From positions 124,001 to 188,000 of the forward strand of contig NZ_JACBNX010000001.1 in assembly GCF_013403875.1 (NCBI RefSeq): a stretch of DNA of 64,000 nt, given 5' to 3'. Numbering within the stretch: position 1 is the first letter of the stretch; each line of letters begins with the position of its first letter. The notes under the pieces are model-generated. The model ran no database searches. It had not been told where the DNA came from and worked only from the letters and a program-made list of their open reading frames with translations. A program made the translations under genes and the position numbers. Positions 8,399-17,868 of the stretch are shown one piece after another. The stretch comes from Burkholderia guangdongensis. Lineage in GTDB: Bacteria; Pseudomonadota; Gammaproteobacteria; Burkholderiales; Burkholderiaceae.

Positions 8399-8665
8399 AT
8401 GGAACGCAAACCAAAATCACCAACAGAGTACGACTTTCAGATTGCAAAGGGTAACGAAGCAAATCTAATCCTCAACAACCAAATGCTTAACGATGTACTG
8501 GCAAAGATCGAGTCGAATGCAGTTGCTCGCATGATCGACAGCTTGGACCCACTGCAACGAGAAAGTGAGTGGCACAAAGTACGTGCTATCCGCGACTTGA
8601 AGGCCGAGCTGCAAAGCATTGCAAACAGCGGAAAGATTGCTGCAAAGCGCAAGGAGCTGAAGTAA
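8399..8665 (+). CDS. Small head-region protein of unknown function (88 aa)
   Basis: Begins 15 nt after the portal stop; AAAAGGACAAT provides the ribosome site. The product is polar and helical, with basic patches at both ends and no cysteine or membrane segment. Its stop codon directly abuts the next start (TAA then ATG), so the two are translationally coupled. Position between portal and adaptor suggests a virion assembly accessory role, but I recognise no family. Confidence 0.75.
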   Translation: MERKPKSPTEYDFQIAKGNEANLILNNQMLNDVLAKIESNAVARMIDSLDPLQRESEWHKVRAIRDLKAELQSIANSGKIAAKRKELK

Positions 8666-9130
8666 ATGAGCAACAAGTTTTTTGCAAGTGGCAGCAATGC
8701 AACGTTTGATCTTAGCGGCGTGAAGAAGCCAGCAGAGCAGTTGGACCTAAGCGCAGATGCGGGTGTCAAGGAAACCACGTTCGGTAACAAGTTCGACGAC
8801 AAGCCTTGGAGCAAGACAGAGTTTATTGTCGATAACGACGTAACTGGCGAGAACATCACCGTAGCACATACGGTTGATCTGGGCGATTCCGTGCAGTACG
8901 CGCAGGACTGGAGTAAGAACCTCGACAGCATCAGTTCATACGGTGAAGAGATGCGTCCGTTGATGAATATTCCAGGTATTGTCATCGAGCAGTATTGCAT
9001 TAGACGTGGCGTTAGCTGGCGTGAGTTTTGGAGTGCGGAGTCCAACGGTGTGCATTTGCGCGCTATCTTGACAGATCCCGATCTAAGCTACTTCCGTTTG
9101 CGCTCGTACAACAGCAAGACAAAGAAGTAA
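8666..9130 (+). CDS. Head-region protein of unknown function (154 aa)
   Basis: Coupled to the gene before it. The N-terminal half is acidic and probably flexible. The C-terminal half has the segment MRPLMNIPGIVIEQYCIRRG, then a Trp-Arg-Glu-Phe-Trp stretch and a short basic end (DPDLSYFRLRS). Similar short proteins with an 'IPxxVxE...DP....FR.R' C-terminus occur beside portal genes of other podoviruses, as far as I recall, with no established function. It is kept as hypothetical. Confidence 0.75.
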   Translation: MSNKFFASGSNATFDLSGVKKPAEQLDLSADAGVKETTFGNKFDDKPWSKTEFIVDNDVTGENITVAHTVDLGDSVQYAQDWSKNLDSISSYGEEMRPLMNIPGIVIEQYCIRRGVSWREFWSAESNGVHLRAILTDPDLSYFRLRSYNSKTKK

Positions 9131-9162
9131 GCAGTACAACAATAACAAAAAGAGGCATTTGA

Positions 9163-9777
9163 ATGTCCGGTTTAAGTTTCGATTCATATGATGACCTGCA
9201 AGCTACGATTGCTGCGTACCTACAGCGTACCAATCTGACTGCACAGATTCCTGTTTTCATCCAGCTAGCAGAGGTGAAGCTGAGAGCGACCATCGACACG
9301 ATGGAAGCGCAGTTCACCAATGACTGGCTCATTCAACCTGCACAGGGTTCGAACGTTGTAGCGCTGCCAACGGACTGTGCCTCTATTGCTAACGTTATAT
9401 ACGGCTGCAAGAAGCTGGAGTACACGTCTGTCGAGAATTTGAGTACAGATCCACAGCGATATGGGCGTGGTGAGTGGAGCACGTTGGGTAACAACTTGTA
9501 CCTGCAAACATACGTTGACGGCGTCAAGCTGCTTGTCGTCAATTACTTTCGCACAATACAACCACTAAGCGAAGCTAACCCATCTAACTGGTTGCTGGAA
9601 GACTGGCCGAACGTCTATTTGTATGCGGTGTTGGTGGAAGCTGCCAAGTACCTGATGGATGACGAGCGCTTGCCAATGTGGTCGGAGGAGCTGGAAAGCG
9701 CGGTGTTGGATATGAAGGAATCCGACAAGATCGCACGCTACCCAGCACGTAGTAAGTTGCAAATGAGGGTTCGATAA
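9163..9777 (+). CDS. Head-tail adaptor protein (204 aa)
   Basis: The start [21 protein letters not shown] followed by [13 protein letters not shown] is characteristic of the gp4/SU10-type adaptor that plugs the portal and links it to the nozzle. The middle is beta-rich ([14 protein letters not shown]), and the C-terminus returns to helices ([21 protein letters not shown]). The stop overlaps the next start by 1 nt (TAATG). Size is as expected for this family. Confidence 0.85.
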   Translation: MSGLSFDSYDDLQATIAAYLQRTNLTAQIPVFIQLAEVKLRATIDTMEAQFTNDWLIQPAQGSNVVALPTDCASIANVIYGCKKLEYTSVENLSTDPQRYGRGEWSTLGNNLYLQTYVDGVKLLVVNYFRTIQPLSEANPSNWLLEDWPNVYLYAVLVEAAKYLMDDERLPMWSEELESAVLDMKESDKIARYPARSKLQMRVR

Positions 9778-11516
9778 TGGCAACAATGCTTGATATTGAA
9801 CCACAAAAGCTAATCGGTTTTGCACCTGACCTGAACCCTAGCACACCGGGCGTTTTTCAAAGCTGTAACAACGTCGTACCTACACTGATCGGCTTCAAAA
9901 GTGCTGCCAGTCCTGTTAATGCAGGTCTCCCAGCATTGTCAAGTGCATCAATGGGTGGAGCGCTCATTCTCAATTTGAATGGCACTGCACGCATGTTTGT
10001 AGGTACTGCCGGTGCTTTGTACGAAGACGTAAGCGGTGCTTGGGTAAACCAGTCTGCGTCAGGCGGCTATGCGTTGGCTACTGACGGTAAGTGGCGCTTT
10101 GCCTCAACGGGTAACGTCTCGCTTGCTGTCAACGGCGCATCTCAAATGCAGTGCTCGCAGAATGGTGCCTTTACTGCTGTACCTGTTTCAGTCTCAGCCA
10201 TAAACGTGGTTACGGGGGGAGCAGGCTACACGTCAGCACCTACAGTCACCATCTCAGCACCAGACGTTTCCACGGGCATCCAAGCAACTGCAACAGCAGT
10301 CATTTCAGGCGGGGTAGTTACCGCGATCGTTATTTCTAATGCTGGTAGCGGCTACCTCAAGGCGCCAACGATCACGCTGACAGGTGGGGGTTACACAACA
10401 ATCGGTACTGCGACACCAGTTCTGTATCAGTCTCCAGTAGGCGAGGTCGTATTTGTTGCGAACGGCCAAGTGTTTGTGTGCAATTGCTCGCAGCCAGCAG
10501 CCGTAGCAGGTGGTGACTTCTGGTATTGCTCGGGATCGTATGACTACACGCAATGGAACTACACCAACATGCAAACGCTGTCAGCATACGGACAGTTGAT
10601 CGATACACCGGGTCCAATTACAGGTGGTGGATCGCTTGGTGCCAATGCCATCTTGTTCAAGAAGAACAGCATGTATCTGGGCACGCAGACAGGTTATCCG
10701 GTGGGCTGGGACTTCCAAGCGGTAAGCAAGACAATTGGTGCGTTAAACCACGAATGTATCGTATCTACCAACAATACGCTGTACTTTATTGGGCCGGATG
10801 ACTTCTACGCATACCAGGGATACGGCTTGCCTGTGCCAATTGGTGAGAACGTGCGTCGCTGGTTCTTTGCTACGTTGAATCCAAATTATGTTGGCAACAT
10901 TAGTTCGTACTACGATCAAACTAACCGTGTCATTTACTGGGCGTTCCCCTCCAACAACTCGCTAAACGGAGAGATCGATACTTGCCTAACCTACAACTGG
11001 TCAACAGGTACGTGGGGCATGATGAACGTACCAATGCAGGGGTTTGTGACGATCCTCAACGGGGAGCTAACGTACAACAGCATGGGCACGGAGTGGAGTA
11101 CCTACAATAGCTTGCCAAACATTAGCTATAACTCGTCGTTCTGGATCAATTTCCTGCTGACTCCAGGCTACATCGATACAACTAACACGCTGCAAGCGCT
11201 ATCAGGCACGTCAACTGGCGCGACGATTACAACTAACGCATTTGGTGATATCCGCTACTACTCGTCCATGCAGCAGTTCTTTATCACATTCAAGCAGGAA
11301 CCGGCATCGGGTACAGCAATATGGCAGGGCAAGACAACATTGGGCAGTAGTGACCCTTCGATCATTGCTAGTGCAACAGTAGGCGGTTTGGTGCTTTCTG
11401 ATAGCCGTATTGACGTAGACCAGTCCGATAGATGGCATCAGCTAATGATGACCTTTACAGGCGACTTCGAAGTAATGGAGTGGGTGCCTACCATGATCAG
11501 ACAGGGGCGCAACTAA
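9777..11516 (+). CDS. Tail nozzle / stabilisation protein, P22 gp10-like (579 aa)
   Basis: It forms the tail tube tip in podoviruses. Beta-rich throughout, with propeller-like repeats ([21 protein letters not shown] blocks, then [30 protein letters not shown], and [14 protein letters not shown] typical of the family's C-terminal half). Residues ~135-205 are an apparent insertion with two GxGY(x)xAPT units, probably an Ig-like or adhesin-type surface domain. The gene follows the adaptor with a one-base overlap and is itself followed by another coupled gene, a layout matching P22 gp4-gp10. Confidence 0.82.
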   Translation: MATMLDIEPQKLIGFAPDLNPSTPGVFQSCNNVVPTLIGFKSAASPVNAGLPALSSASMGGALILNLNGTARMFVGTAGALYEDVSGAWVNQSASGGYALATDGKWRFASTGNVSLAVNGASQMQCSQNGAFTAVPVSVSAINVVTGGAGYTSAPTVTISAPDVSTGIQATATAVISGGVVTAIVISNAGSGYLKAPTITLTGGGYTTIGTATPVLYQSPVGEVVFVANGQVFVCNCSQPAAVAGGDFWYCSGSYDYTQWNYTNMQTLSAYGQLIDTPGPITGGGSLGANAILFKKNSMYLGTQTGYPVGWDFQAVSKTIGALNHECIVSTNNTLYFIGPDDFYAYQGYGLPVPIGENVRRWFFATLNPNYVGNISSYYDQTNRVIYWAFPSNNSLNGEIDTCLTYNWSTGTWGMMNVPMQGFVTILNGELTYNSMGTEWSTYNSLPNISYNSSFWINFLLTPGYIDTTNTLQALSGTSTGATITTNAFGDIRYYSSMQQFFITFKQEPASGTAIWQGKTTLGSSDPSIIASATVGGLVLSDSRIDVDQSDRWHQLMMTFTGDFEVMEWVPTMIRQGRN

Positions 11517-11908
11517 TGGGCAAGATAAGCTTAATCCAGCTGCCAACAATCACAACAAACATCGATGGCAAGACAGTAACGTATGCAGATACAAACCAGT
11601 TGCAGTTGATCTTGAACCAGCTAGGCACACAGCTAAACTCGGTCAGTTCAGGTGCTATCTCGGGTACGTGGAATGCAGCAGTACAACCACCTACGGCACT
11701 TGCTGGTGTCACGTCAAACCCCACAGGTGCAGTACCCGGCATTACGTACGGCGTTGGAGACCAGATACGTAACAGCGCTCCAGTTGTACTAACTGCATCT
11801 GATGGAAAGCAATACATCACAATTGGTTGGATCTGTACGAAGGCAGGCAACGCAGGAACGGCTAACCCTCCTGTGTTTCAACCTATCAACAGCATCTTGA
11901 ACCCGTAG
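11516..11908 (+). CDS. Phage tail-region protein of unknown function (130 aa)
   Basis: The start at 11516 overlaps the nozzle stop (TAATG), so upstream in-frame starts inside the nozzle gene are rejected. Residues ~1-45 hold a short helix (NQLQLILNQLGTQLNSVSS) of the kind seen in fibre-attachment proteins; the rest is Gly/Thr/Pro-rich with a beta-type YGVGDQIRN...YITIGWICTKAG segment. It may bridge nozzle and fibre, but this is inference. It ends at the edge of a repeat-bearing intergenic region. Confidence 0.7.
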   Translation: MGKISLIQLPTITTNIDGKTVTYADTNQLQLILNQLGTQLNSVSSGAISGTWNAAVQPPTALAGVTSNPTGAVPGITYGVGDQIRNSAPVVLTASDGKQYITIGWICTKAGNAGTANPPVFQPINSILNP

Positions 11909-11938
11909 TGCCGTGCTCGAATATGCTCGATGGTGCTC

Positions 11939-12052
11939 ACGCCATGCTCGATTCGTGCTCGACGCGAAATCGCTGGAAGCTAGATGGGACGAGGGATTGC
12001 CCGATTCGCCGTGCTCAAATGCTCGATTTCTATCAATTCCGCTGCCAGCGGG
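11939..12052 (+). repeat. Degenerate intergenic repeat element, copy 1
   Basis: This lies in a 214-bp gap without a good gene. It shares with 21949-22080 the ordered blocks ACGCCATGCTCGA, GGAAGC-(3)-ATGGGACG-GGG, and the 17-nt identical TGCTCAAATGCTCGATT (12012-12028 here). TGCTCGA recurs several times in this copy. Copy 1 lacks about 15-20 nt that form a hairpin in copy 2. A 76-codon open frame from GTG 11908 crosses it but looks spurious. Confidence 0.6.
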
Positions 12053-12122
12053 AAAATGGCGTAGTGTGCAGCGTTAATGGATGCCATGCCGCTATAAATA
12101 ACAAGAATAACAAGGATGATTC

Positions 12123-13751
12123 ATGGCTAGTCTTCTAGATTTACTGGGTCTGCCAAGTTCAGCTGGTATGCCATCGAGCATGACCGATGAGGACTTGCAG
12201 AACCTACAGCAAAACCAAACACCATTTTCGACGCTGTTCGGCCTTAATCCATCAGCATATCGAGATGTGGCTTCCGATGCCGCCTCAGATGCTACGAGCA
12301 AACCCGATCCAAACTACGATACCGATACTACGACACCAACTGGTGTTTCTCAAGGCAGTCCAGATGTCACAGTAAATGACGACGGCACAAGCACTGATCA
12401 AACACCAGCAGCAAGTGCTGCCCAAAGCGACAGCAGCAGTGCAAGTGATAGCACGCCAGCTAGCAGCAATACACCAACAAGCAGCACATCAGGCACGACT
12501 GCACAGAGCGCCCAACCTGGCTTCATGTCCAAGCTCTTTTCCGCTACAGAGAATCCAAATGTTTCCATGGCTCTTATGAATGCTGGTTTTAGCATGATGG
12601 CTAACTCGCGCTATGGTACACCATGGTGGTCAGCGATTGGTTCAGGCGCGCAAACAGGCATGCAGACGTATGAGCAGTTGAAGCAGCAGCAGATTCAGAA
12701 TGCAATGAGCATGTATGCGGCACAGCGCCAAACTGCATTGGATCAAGCGGATATTACCGCGAAGAACGCAACTTCAGCGGCAACACAGCAAGCAACTGCA
12801 AACAGAGCCAACTTCCAGAAGTATCTCGGAAGCAACCCTGCGAATGTTACACCACAAAGCATTTTGTCGAACGGTGGTAGTGCGGATGACATTAAGTCGC
12901 TGTTTCCAACCATGCAAACTGTCACTGGTGACGACGGTACTGTTTATTCTTTCAATCCGCAAGGTGGTGGGCTTACTAAGATCGGTCAAACTGTTAAGAC
13001 ACAGGCGACACCAGCAGGTACTGTTATTAATCAGGTCCAGCCGGGTCAAAACGGCAGTCCTGCTCAAGTAACGCCTGTATCCAACGTGTCGTTGACACCA
13101 GATCAGCAAAAGCAAGTCCAAACATACTCTGACAATGCTGTCGCTGCAAAACAGCAAGCGGATCAACTTGGCACTTACATGCAGGTCGTCAATGACCCGC
13201 AGTATCAGGCAGCACAAGCTAGCGGTTTGCCAGGGAAGATGCAAGCGTACCTGCGTTCTAAGGGTCTTACCTCCGACCCGTCGCAAGTTATTGCCCAAAC
13301 AATGACAAATGCCCAGTTGGCTAACGCATACGGTTCTATTGAGAAGTCAGGTGTGTCACGTCTGGATCAGAAGACGCAAGAAGCGATTATTAACGGTCAG
13401 ATCAATTGGAATTCCGCAGATCCGAAGACACGAGCCGCAATCGCGCAGGACATGTACAACCTAAAGATGAACGAGTACAACCTAAACTACCGTTCTGCTC
13501 AGTGGGATGGTGCCGGTTTGGGAAATTCGGTAGGTCCACAGGTTACATTGAAAGATGGAACTGTTGTTCCGGCGGGTACTAATCGTACTGACTTCGTTGG
13601 TGCTAAGAGCCAAGTCAGCAATCCTATGCAAGCAGGCAAGCCAGCAACTCAGTACACGCAAGCAAGTTCTTTACAGTACCTTGTTGATCAAGCACGTTCA
13701 GGTAATGCGAAAGCACAGCAAATCTTGGCCGCAAATAACTACAAATACTAA
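12123..13751 (+). CDS. Putative DNA-ejection / internal virion protein (542 aa)
   Basis: Ribosome site CAAGGATG. The N-terminal ~130 residues are low-complexity Ser/Thr/Asp/Gln. Residues ~135-180 contain NAGFSMMANSRYGTPWWSAIGSGAQTG, the glycine-rich hydrophobic stretch common in podovirus ejection proteins, followed by a Gln/Ala-rich helix. The C-terminal half alternates Gln/Asn-rich helices. There is no enzymatic motif. Position between the nozzle and the lytic ejection protein corresponds to the P22 gp7/gp20/gp16 block, which is the basis of the call. Confidence 0.7.
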   Translation: MASLLDLLGLPSSAGMPSSMTDEDLQNLQQNQTPFSTLFGLNPSAYRDVASDAASDATSKPDPNYDTDTTTPTGVSQGSPDVTVNDDGTSTDQTPAASAAQSDSSSASDSTPASSNTPTSSTSGTTAQSAQPGFMSKLFSATENPNVSMALMNAGFSMMANSRYGTPWWSAIGSGAQTGMQTYEQLKQQQIQNAMSMYAAQRQTALDQADITAKNATSAATQQATANRANFQKYLGSNPANVTPQSILSNGGSADDIKSLFPTMQTVTGDDGTVYSFNPQGGGLTKIGQTVKTQATPAGTVINQVQPGQNGSPAQVTPVSNVSLTPDQQKQVQTYSDNAVAAKQQADQLGTYMQVVNDPQYQAAQASGLPGKMQAYLRSKGLTSDPSQVIAQTMTNAQLANAYGSIEKSGVSRLDQKTQEAIINGQINWNSADPKTRAAIAQDMYNLKMNEYNLNYRSAQWDGAGLGNSVGPQVTLKDGTVVPAGTNRTDFVGAKSQVSNPMQAGKPATQYTQASSLQYLVDQARSGNAKAQQILAANNYKY

Positions 13752-13759
13752 GGTCACGT

Positions 13760-16700
13760 ATGGCAGATACATCTACACCGTCAATTGACCAACTTGCTTC
13801 CATTGCGTTCCCTAACGCTAGCTCAAGTTCATACTACACACCAAGCAGCTTCGCGCAGACATACGGACAAGCTGCGCAATCTGCTGGGCAGCAATTGGGT
13901 GTTGATCCAAGCATCATTCTGGGTCACTGGGGACAGGAAACAGGCTGGGGTAAGTCCGTTATACCCGGCACAAATAATTTGGGCAATATCAAAGATCCAC
14001 GCGGACAGGGACCAACTGCAACCGACAATGCAACAGGTTCAACGGACAGCTACCAGTCGTATCAAAACCCGCAGCAGTTTGCGAACAGCTATGCTAGCTT
14101 CGTAAAGAGCAACTATCCGAAAGCAGTTAATGCAGGTACGAACGCGAATGCTTTCTTTGGTGGTCTTCAAGCAGGTGGCTATGCGCAAGACCCAAAGTAT
14201 GTTTCAAAGGGCGTGGCAGCGACTAATACCGTAGCTAAGGCACCGGGCTTTTTGCAAACTATCGGCAACGCGGCAGCAAGCGCGATCTCCGGTACTGCAA
14301 ATGCTGCTGAACCGGATCTAGACCAACTAGCCGCCATTGCTTTTCCCAACAGCAGTGCCGGTACAACTCAGACCGCGCAACAGCAGCCACAAAGTGCTAA
14401 CTCGACGGGTTCTTTCTGGAGTGACGTGGGGCAAGGTATCAACACTGGTGTCAATGGGGTAGTAAATGCGGTGTCACACCCAATCGATACAGCTACCAGC
14501 ATCTACAACGGCGTTAAGGGCAATCTTTCGCAGGCAGTACAGAACCCTGGTGCTTATGCGAAGGGTATCGGCGCATCTCTGGTCAACAACATTGAGAATG
14601 GTATTGCAGCACAAGCAAATGCGAGTCCGTTTGCTTCTCAGCAACAGCAACAAGCGTTGCAACAAGACGCCACTAACCGAAACATCACAGCAGGTACGGC
14701 TAATCCTAACGCGTTTAATGCTGGTCAATCTGCAGGTAACTTCGCACAGAACGCTGCGCTAGCTGTAGCTGCTCCTGAAGCTTGGGGCGTGCCGGGGCTT
14801 GCTGGTAAGGCGGTTCTAGGGGCAGGTGTTCAAACAGGTGCTAGTGCTCTGCAAAACGGAGCAACAGGCGGTCAGGCATTGGGCCAAGCATTGGTAGGCA
14901 GTGCTGCTGCTGCGCCTGTAGCGGGTGCTGGCAGTTTGGTTGGGAAGGCCATCGGCAAAACCGCAGGAACAGTTGCAGGCGCTACGAGTGCAGATGCGCA
15001 AGCGGCAAAAGGGGCTGCACAAGCGGCAGTGCAAGCTAATGGCTTCTCCTCAAGTGACTTGAATATCGCGCAGAAGCTAGCAGCACGTATCGACCAAACA
15101 TCTGGTGTTACTGGTCAAGGCGTCGATGACGTAGCTAACGAGTTGACAGCTAAGGCGCAAAACCAAGTGCCGGGTTATCAGCCCACAGCAGCGGAAAGCA
15201 CTGTCAACCCTGTTATTCAAAGTGCGCAACGTGGTCTAGAGAACCAGCATATGGAAGGGCTGGATACTCGCGCTGAACAGAATGCAGACGCAAACACAGC
15301 ACATATCCAAAACCAAGCTGCACCAGACAGTACGATCTCTGACTTGCAGAACCAAACTGGCGACACACCAATGCAAAACTTGGTCGACCAATGGAATAAC
15401 GTCAAAGGTACGCCAGAGCAATCAGCTAACTTGGAACTGCAACGTATTATCGATTCACGTCCGATGTATCAGCAGGTGTTCGACCAGGCCAGTGCGATCC
15501 CAGTAGAAGGCGACTTGGAAAAGATCCTGAATACGCCAGCAGGGAAGATCGCAGTTGGAAATACGGAGAAGTTCAGAGCTAACAGCTTGAACGATACACC
15601 GATGATCAACGACGGTGCAATCCAGCCGCAGGACTTGAACCAAGTAAAGATCGAGATGGACAACCTCATTAGCCGTATGAGCAATCCTGCGGATACTGAG
15701 GCAAACGCTTTGAAGTTCCAGAAGAACGCAATCATTGGCTTGCGCAATCGACTGGATGGCATCCTTGATGTCAACGTACCCGGATTTTCTACTGCGAACA
15801 AGGTCTACCAGACAGCGACGGAACAGATGCAAGCTAGTCGTTTCCTGACCGATCCGCAGATGACAGACGCGTTCGGCAACATGAACTTGAACCGCTTGAA
15901 GGCGCTGAACGATTCAATTCAAGCAGGGCAAGCTAATAACGATCCGTTCGACCCAGCTAAGCTAGTGTCACCGGCAAAGGTCAACCAATTGCAACAGATG
16001 CAAAAGGACTTGGCTGCGCTGAAACAGGCAAAGGGCACCGTCGGAACTTCGCCTGATGGGCAACTGTCAGTCAACAGTGCTTCGAATCCAGCTGCATTTA
16101 ACCAGTACGGTAATTACTTGCGAGGTCAAGGCCAAGGTGACGTCGCGGATGCAATGCAGCAGTTAGCACAGCACCAAAACTACGGAAAGATACTCGATAA
16201 GATTGATGCACGACAAAGCAATTCACCAGCTTGGAATGACGTTGCAAAGATCAATCAGCAAGACGGACTGTACACACCAGAGCAAACACAAGCGTTGCAA
16301 GGCGTGCGTCAGAATCTGATCAACAGTGATTCATACAAGTACAAAAACATCAAGGGCAGTCCTACTACAAACAAGCAAGCTGACATTCAAAACGTCAACG
16401 AGTTAGTAGGCAAGACTGGTGTCGGCAAGTACATCAGTAGCGCAGAAGGTGAGCGCGCAATGCGTATGGCTGCTGATGGTGCAATCGGTGCTGCACACGT
16501 ACATGGTCTAGGTGCTATTGGCGTGGGTTGGGGTTTGGACAAGGGCGTTAGCTGGGTTGCAAACAAAGTGGGTGCATCAGCGCAGCAGGCAAATACTCAG
16601 TCGCTTGAGCACTTGATGCTCAATCCTGATCGCCTTGCAGAAGCACTGAAAGTCGGCAAGCAAATGAATGACGCTGCTGCTAGTAAGGCTGCAACAGGTG

Positions 16701-16783
16701 CGAAGTTTAATAAGCTGATTGGGCAGACAACAAGAGGTGGATTGTTGGGCGGAATATCTGGATCGCGTACGCCACAGCCATAA
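13760..16783 (+). CDS. Virion-associated peptidoglycan hydrolase / ejection protein (1,007 aa)
   Basis: Residues ~25-150 form a glucosaminidase (FlgJ/LytG-type) domain: FAQTYGQAAQSAGQQLGVDPSIILGHWGQETGWGKS with Glu in QETGWG as the likely catalytic acid, then GTNNLGNIK and the YQSYQNPQQFANSYASFVKSNYPKA region. A second part (about 330-400) is Ala/Gly-rich and hydrophobic, and the long remainder is helical and Gln/Asn-rich, as in ejected proteins that form a conduit through the envelope. The motif DQLAxIAFPN occurs twice (about residues 10-19 and 193-202), flanking the enzyme domain. Short 8-nt gap to the gene before. Confidence 0.85.
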   Translation: MADTSTPSIDQLASIAFPNASSSSYYTPSSFAQTYGQAAQSAGQQLGVDPSIILGHWGQETGWGKSVIPGTNNLGNIKDPRGQGPTATDNATGSTDSYQSYQNPQQFANSYASFVKSNYPKAVNAGTNANAFFGGLQAGGYAQDPKYVSKGVAATNTVAKAPGFLQTIGNAAASAISGTANAAEPDLDQLAAIAFPNSSAGTTQTAQQQPQSANSTGSFWSDVGQGINTGVNGVVNAVSHPIDTATSIYNGVKGNLSQAVQNPGAYAKGIGASLVNNIENGIAAQANASPFASQQQQQALQQDATNRNITAGTANPNAFNAGQSAGNFAQNAALAVAAPEAWGVPGLAGKAVLGAGVQTGASALQNGATGGQALGQALVGSAAAAPVAGAGSLVGKAIGKTAGTVAGATSADAQAAKGAAQAAVQANGFSSSDLNIAQKLAARIDQTSGVTGQGVDDVANELTAKAQNQVPGYQPTAAESTVNPVIQSAQRGLENQHMEGLDTRAEQNADANTAHIQNQAAPDSTISDLQNQTGDTPMQNLVDQWNNVKGTPEQSANLELQRIIDSRPMYQQVFDQASAIPVEGDLEKILNTPAGKIAVGNTEKFRANSLNDTPMINDGAIQPQDLNQVKIEMDNLISRMSNPADTEANALKFQKNAIIGLRNRLDGILDVNVPGFSTANKVYQTATEQMQASRFLTDPQMTDAFGNMNLNRLKALNDSIQAGQANNDPFDPAKLVSPAKVNQLQQMQKDLAALKQAKGTVGTSPDGQLSVNSASNPAAFNQYGNYLRGQGQGDVADAMQQLAQHQNYGKILDKIDARQSNSPAWNDVAKINQQDGLYTPEQTQALQGVRQNLINSDSYKYKNIKGSPTTNKQADIQNVNELVGKTGVGKYISSAEGERAMRMAADGAIGAAHVHGLGAIGVGWGLDKGVSWVANKVGASAQQANTQSLEHLMLNPDRLAEALKVGKQMNDAAASKAATGAKFNKLIGQTTRGGLLGGISGSRTPQP

Positions 16784-16830
16784 ATAAGCAGTAGTGCTTC
16801 CAGACAAGAAAAATAATAAAAAGGAAGAGT

Positions 16831-17856
16831 ATGTCAATTTTCGTATTTGCGAAGAAAGCGCGCGGTCACATGATCGCAATGGGTAGCGGTGGTGGAAGTG
16901 GTGGGAACAGCACTACAACCACAGAACTGCCCAGCTATGCGCAACCTGCAGCACAAAACATTCTGAGCACAGGAACGCAGCTAAGTCAGCAGCAAGTGCC
17001 GCAGTACACAGGCCAAACATATGCCGGCATGAATGGCACGCAGTCAGGTGCTATCAACGGCATGACTAACTTGGCTAATACCGGTGGTGTTGGTGGTTCT
17101 GTTTCAGGTGCTGTCTCAGGCATGGCGAACAACGGCGGCAACAGCTACGGCTATGTCAACTCGCCAATGGCATCTGCATCGCAGAACCCATACGCCAGTA
17201 TGAGCAATCCGTACTTGGCACAAGAAGTAAGCGCAGCAAACCAGCAAACAACAAACGCGTTCAACCAGAATGCGATGAACCTCAATAGTCAGTTTTCTGG
17301 ATCAGGGGCATACGGCGGTTCCGCATATCAAAACGCGATGAACCAGCAGAACCAGACACTTGGGACTGCACTTGCTAACAACAGCGCGAATATCTACGGA
17401 AACGCCTACAACACGGCAGCAAACGCAGCGAGCGTCAACGCGGAGCTGGGAACGCAAGCAAACTTAGCAAACGCATCCAACTACCTCAACGCGCAGAGCC
17501 TGAATTCAAACAACTACAACACGGCTCAAAATCGTGTGTTGAGTGCAGGCGCACTTGCACCAAGTTTAGATAGCGATACGTTGAACCAGTTGAATGCTCA
17601 GTACACCGGCGGGACAGCACAGCAGACGAACGCTCAAAACGCAGACAACGCGGCCTATCAGCAATGGTATCAAGGCGCTATGTCTCCATACGAGCAACTT
17701 GGTATTCAAGAAAGCGCTTTGTCTGGTGCATTGGGTAATGGCGCACAAGGGATTTCGTCTACAAGCCAGTCAGCTAACCCGCTGGGTGCAATCGCAGGTT
17801 TGGGCGTCTCAGGGATGGGCTTGCTCGGCTCCCTGTCGTCATCAGGCTACCTATAA
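16831..17856 (+). CDS. Putative virion protein, Gly/Asn/Gln/Ala-rich (341 aa)
   Basis: Follows AAAAAGGAAGAG. After a short basic start (SIFVFAKKARGHMIAMG) and a Gly/Ser linker, the body is composed mostly of Gly, Asn, Ala, Gln and Ser, with repeated helical heptad-like stretches (QQTTNAFNQNAMNLNSQFSG and similar). The C-terminal ~25 residues are hydrophobic (IAGLGVSGMGLLGSL). It resembles the third, small ejection-type protein of podoviruses. No domain is recognisable. There is a possible in-frame alternative start at 16879 (MGSGGG), which would remove the basic leader. Confidence 0.6.
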   Translation: MSIFVFAKKARGHMIAMGSGGGSGGNSTTTTELPSYAQPAAQNILSTGTQLSQQQVPQYTGQTYAGMNGTQSGAINGMTNLANTGGVGGSVSGAVSGMANNGGNSYGYVNSPMASASQNPYASMSNPYLAQEVSAANQQTTNAFNQNAMNLNSQFSGSGAYGGSAYQNAMNQQNQTLGTALANNSANIYGNAYNTAANAASVNAELGTQANLANASNYLNAQSLNSNNYNTAQNRVLSAGALAPSLDSDTLNQLNAQYTGGTAQQTNAQNADNAAYQQWYQGAMSPYEQLGIQESALSGALGNGAQGISSTSQSANPLGAIAGLGVSGMGLLGSLSSSGYL

Positions 17857-17868
17857 GGAGAACTATAA

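Noticed and set aside
11908..12138. 76-codon frame through repeat copy 1
   Set aside because: It overlaps the next gene start, has no ribosome site and is not frame-conserved with copy 2; kept only as a hypothesis in the repeat finding.
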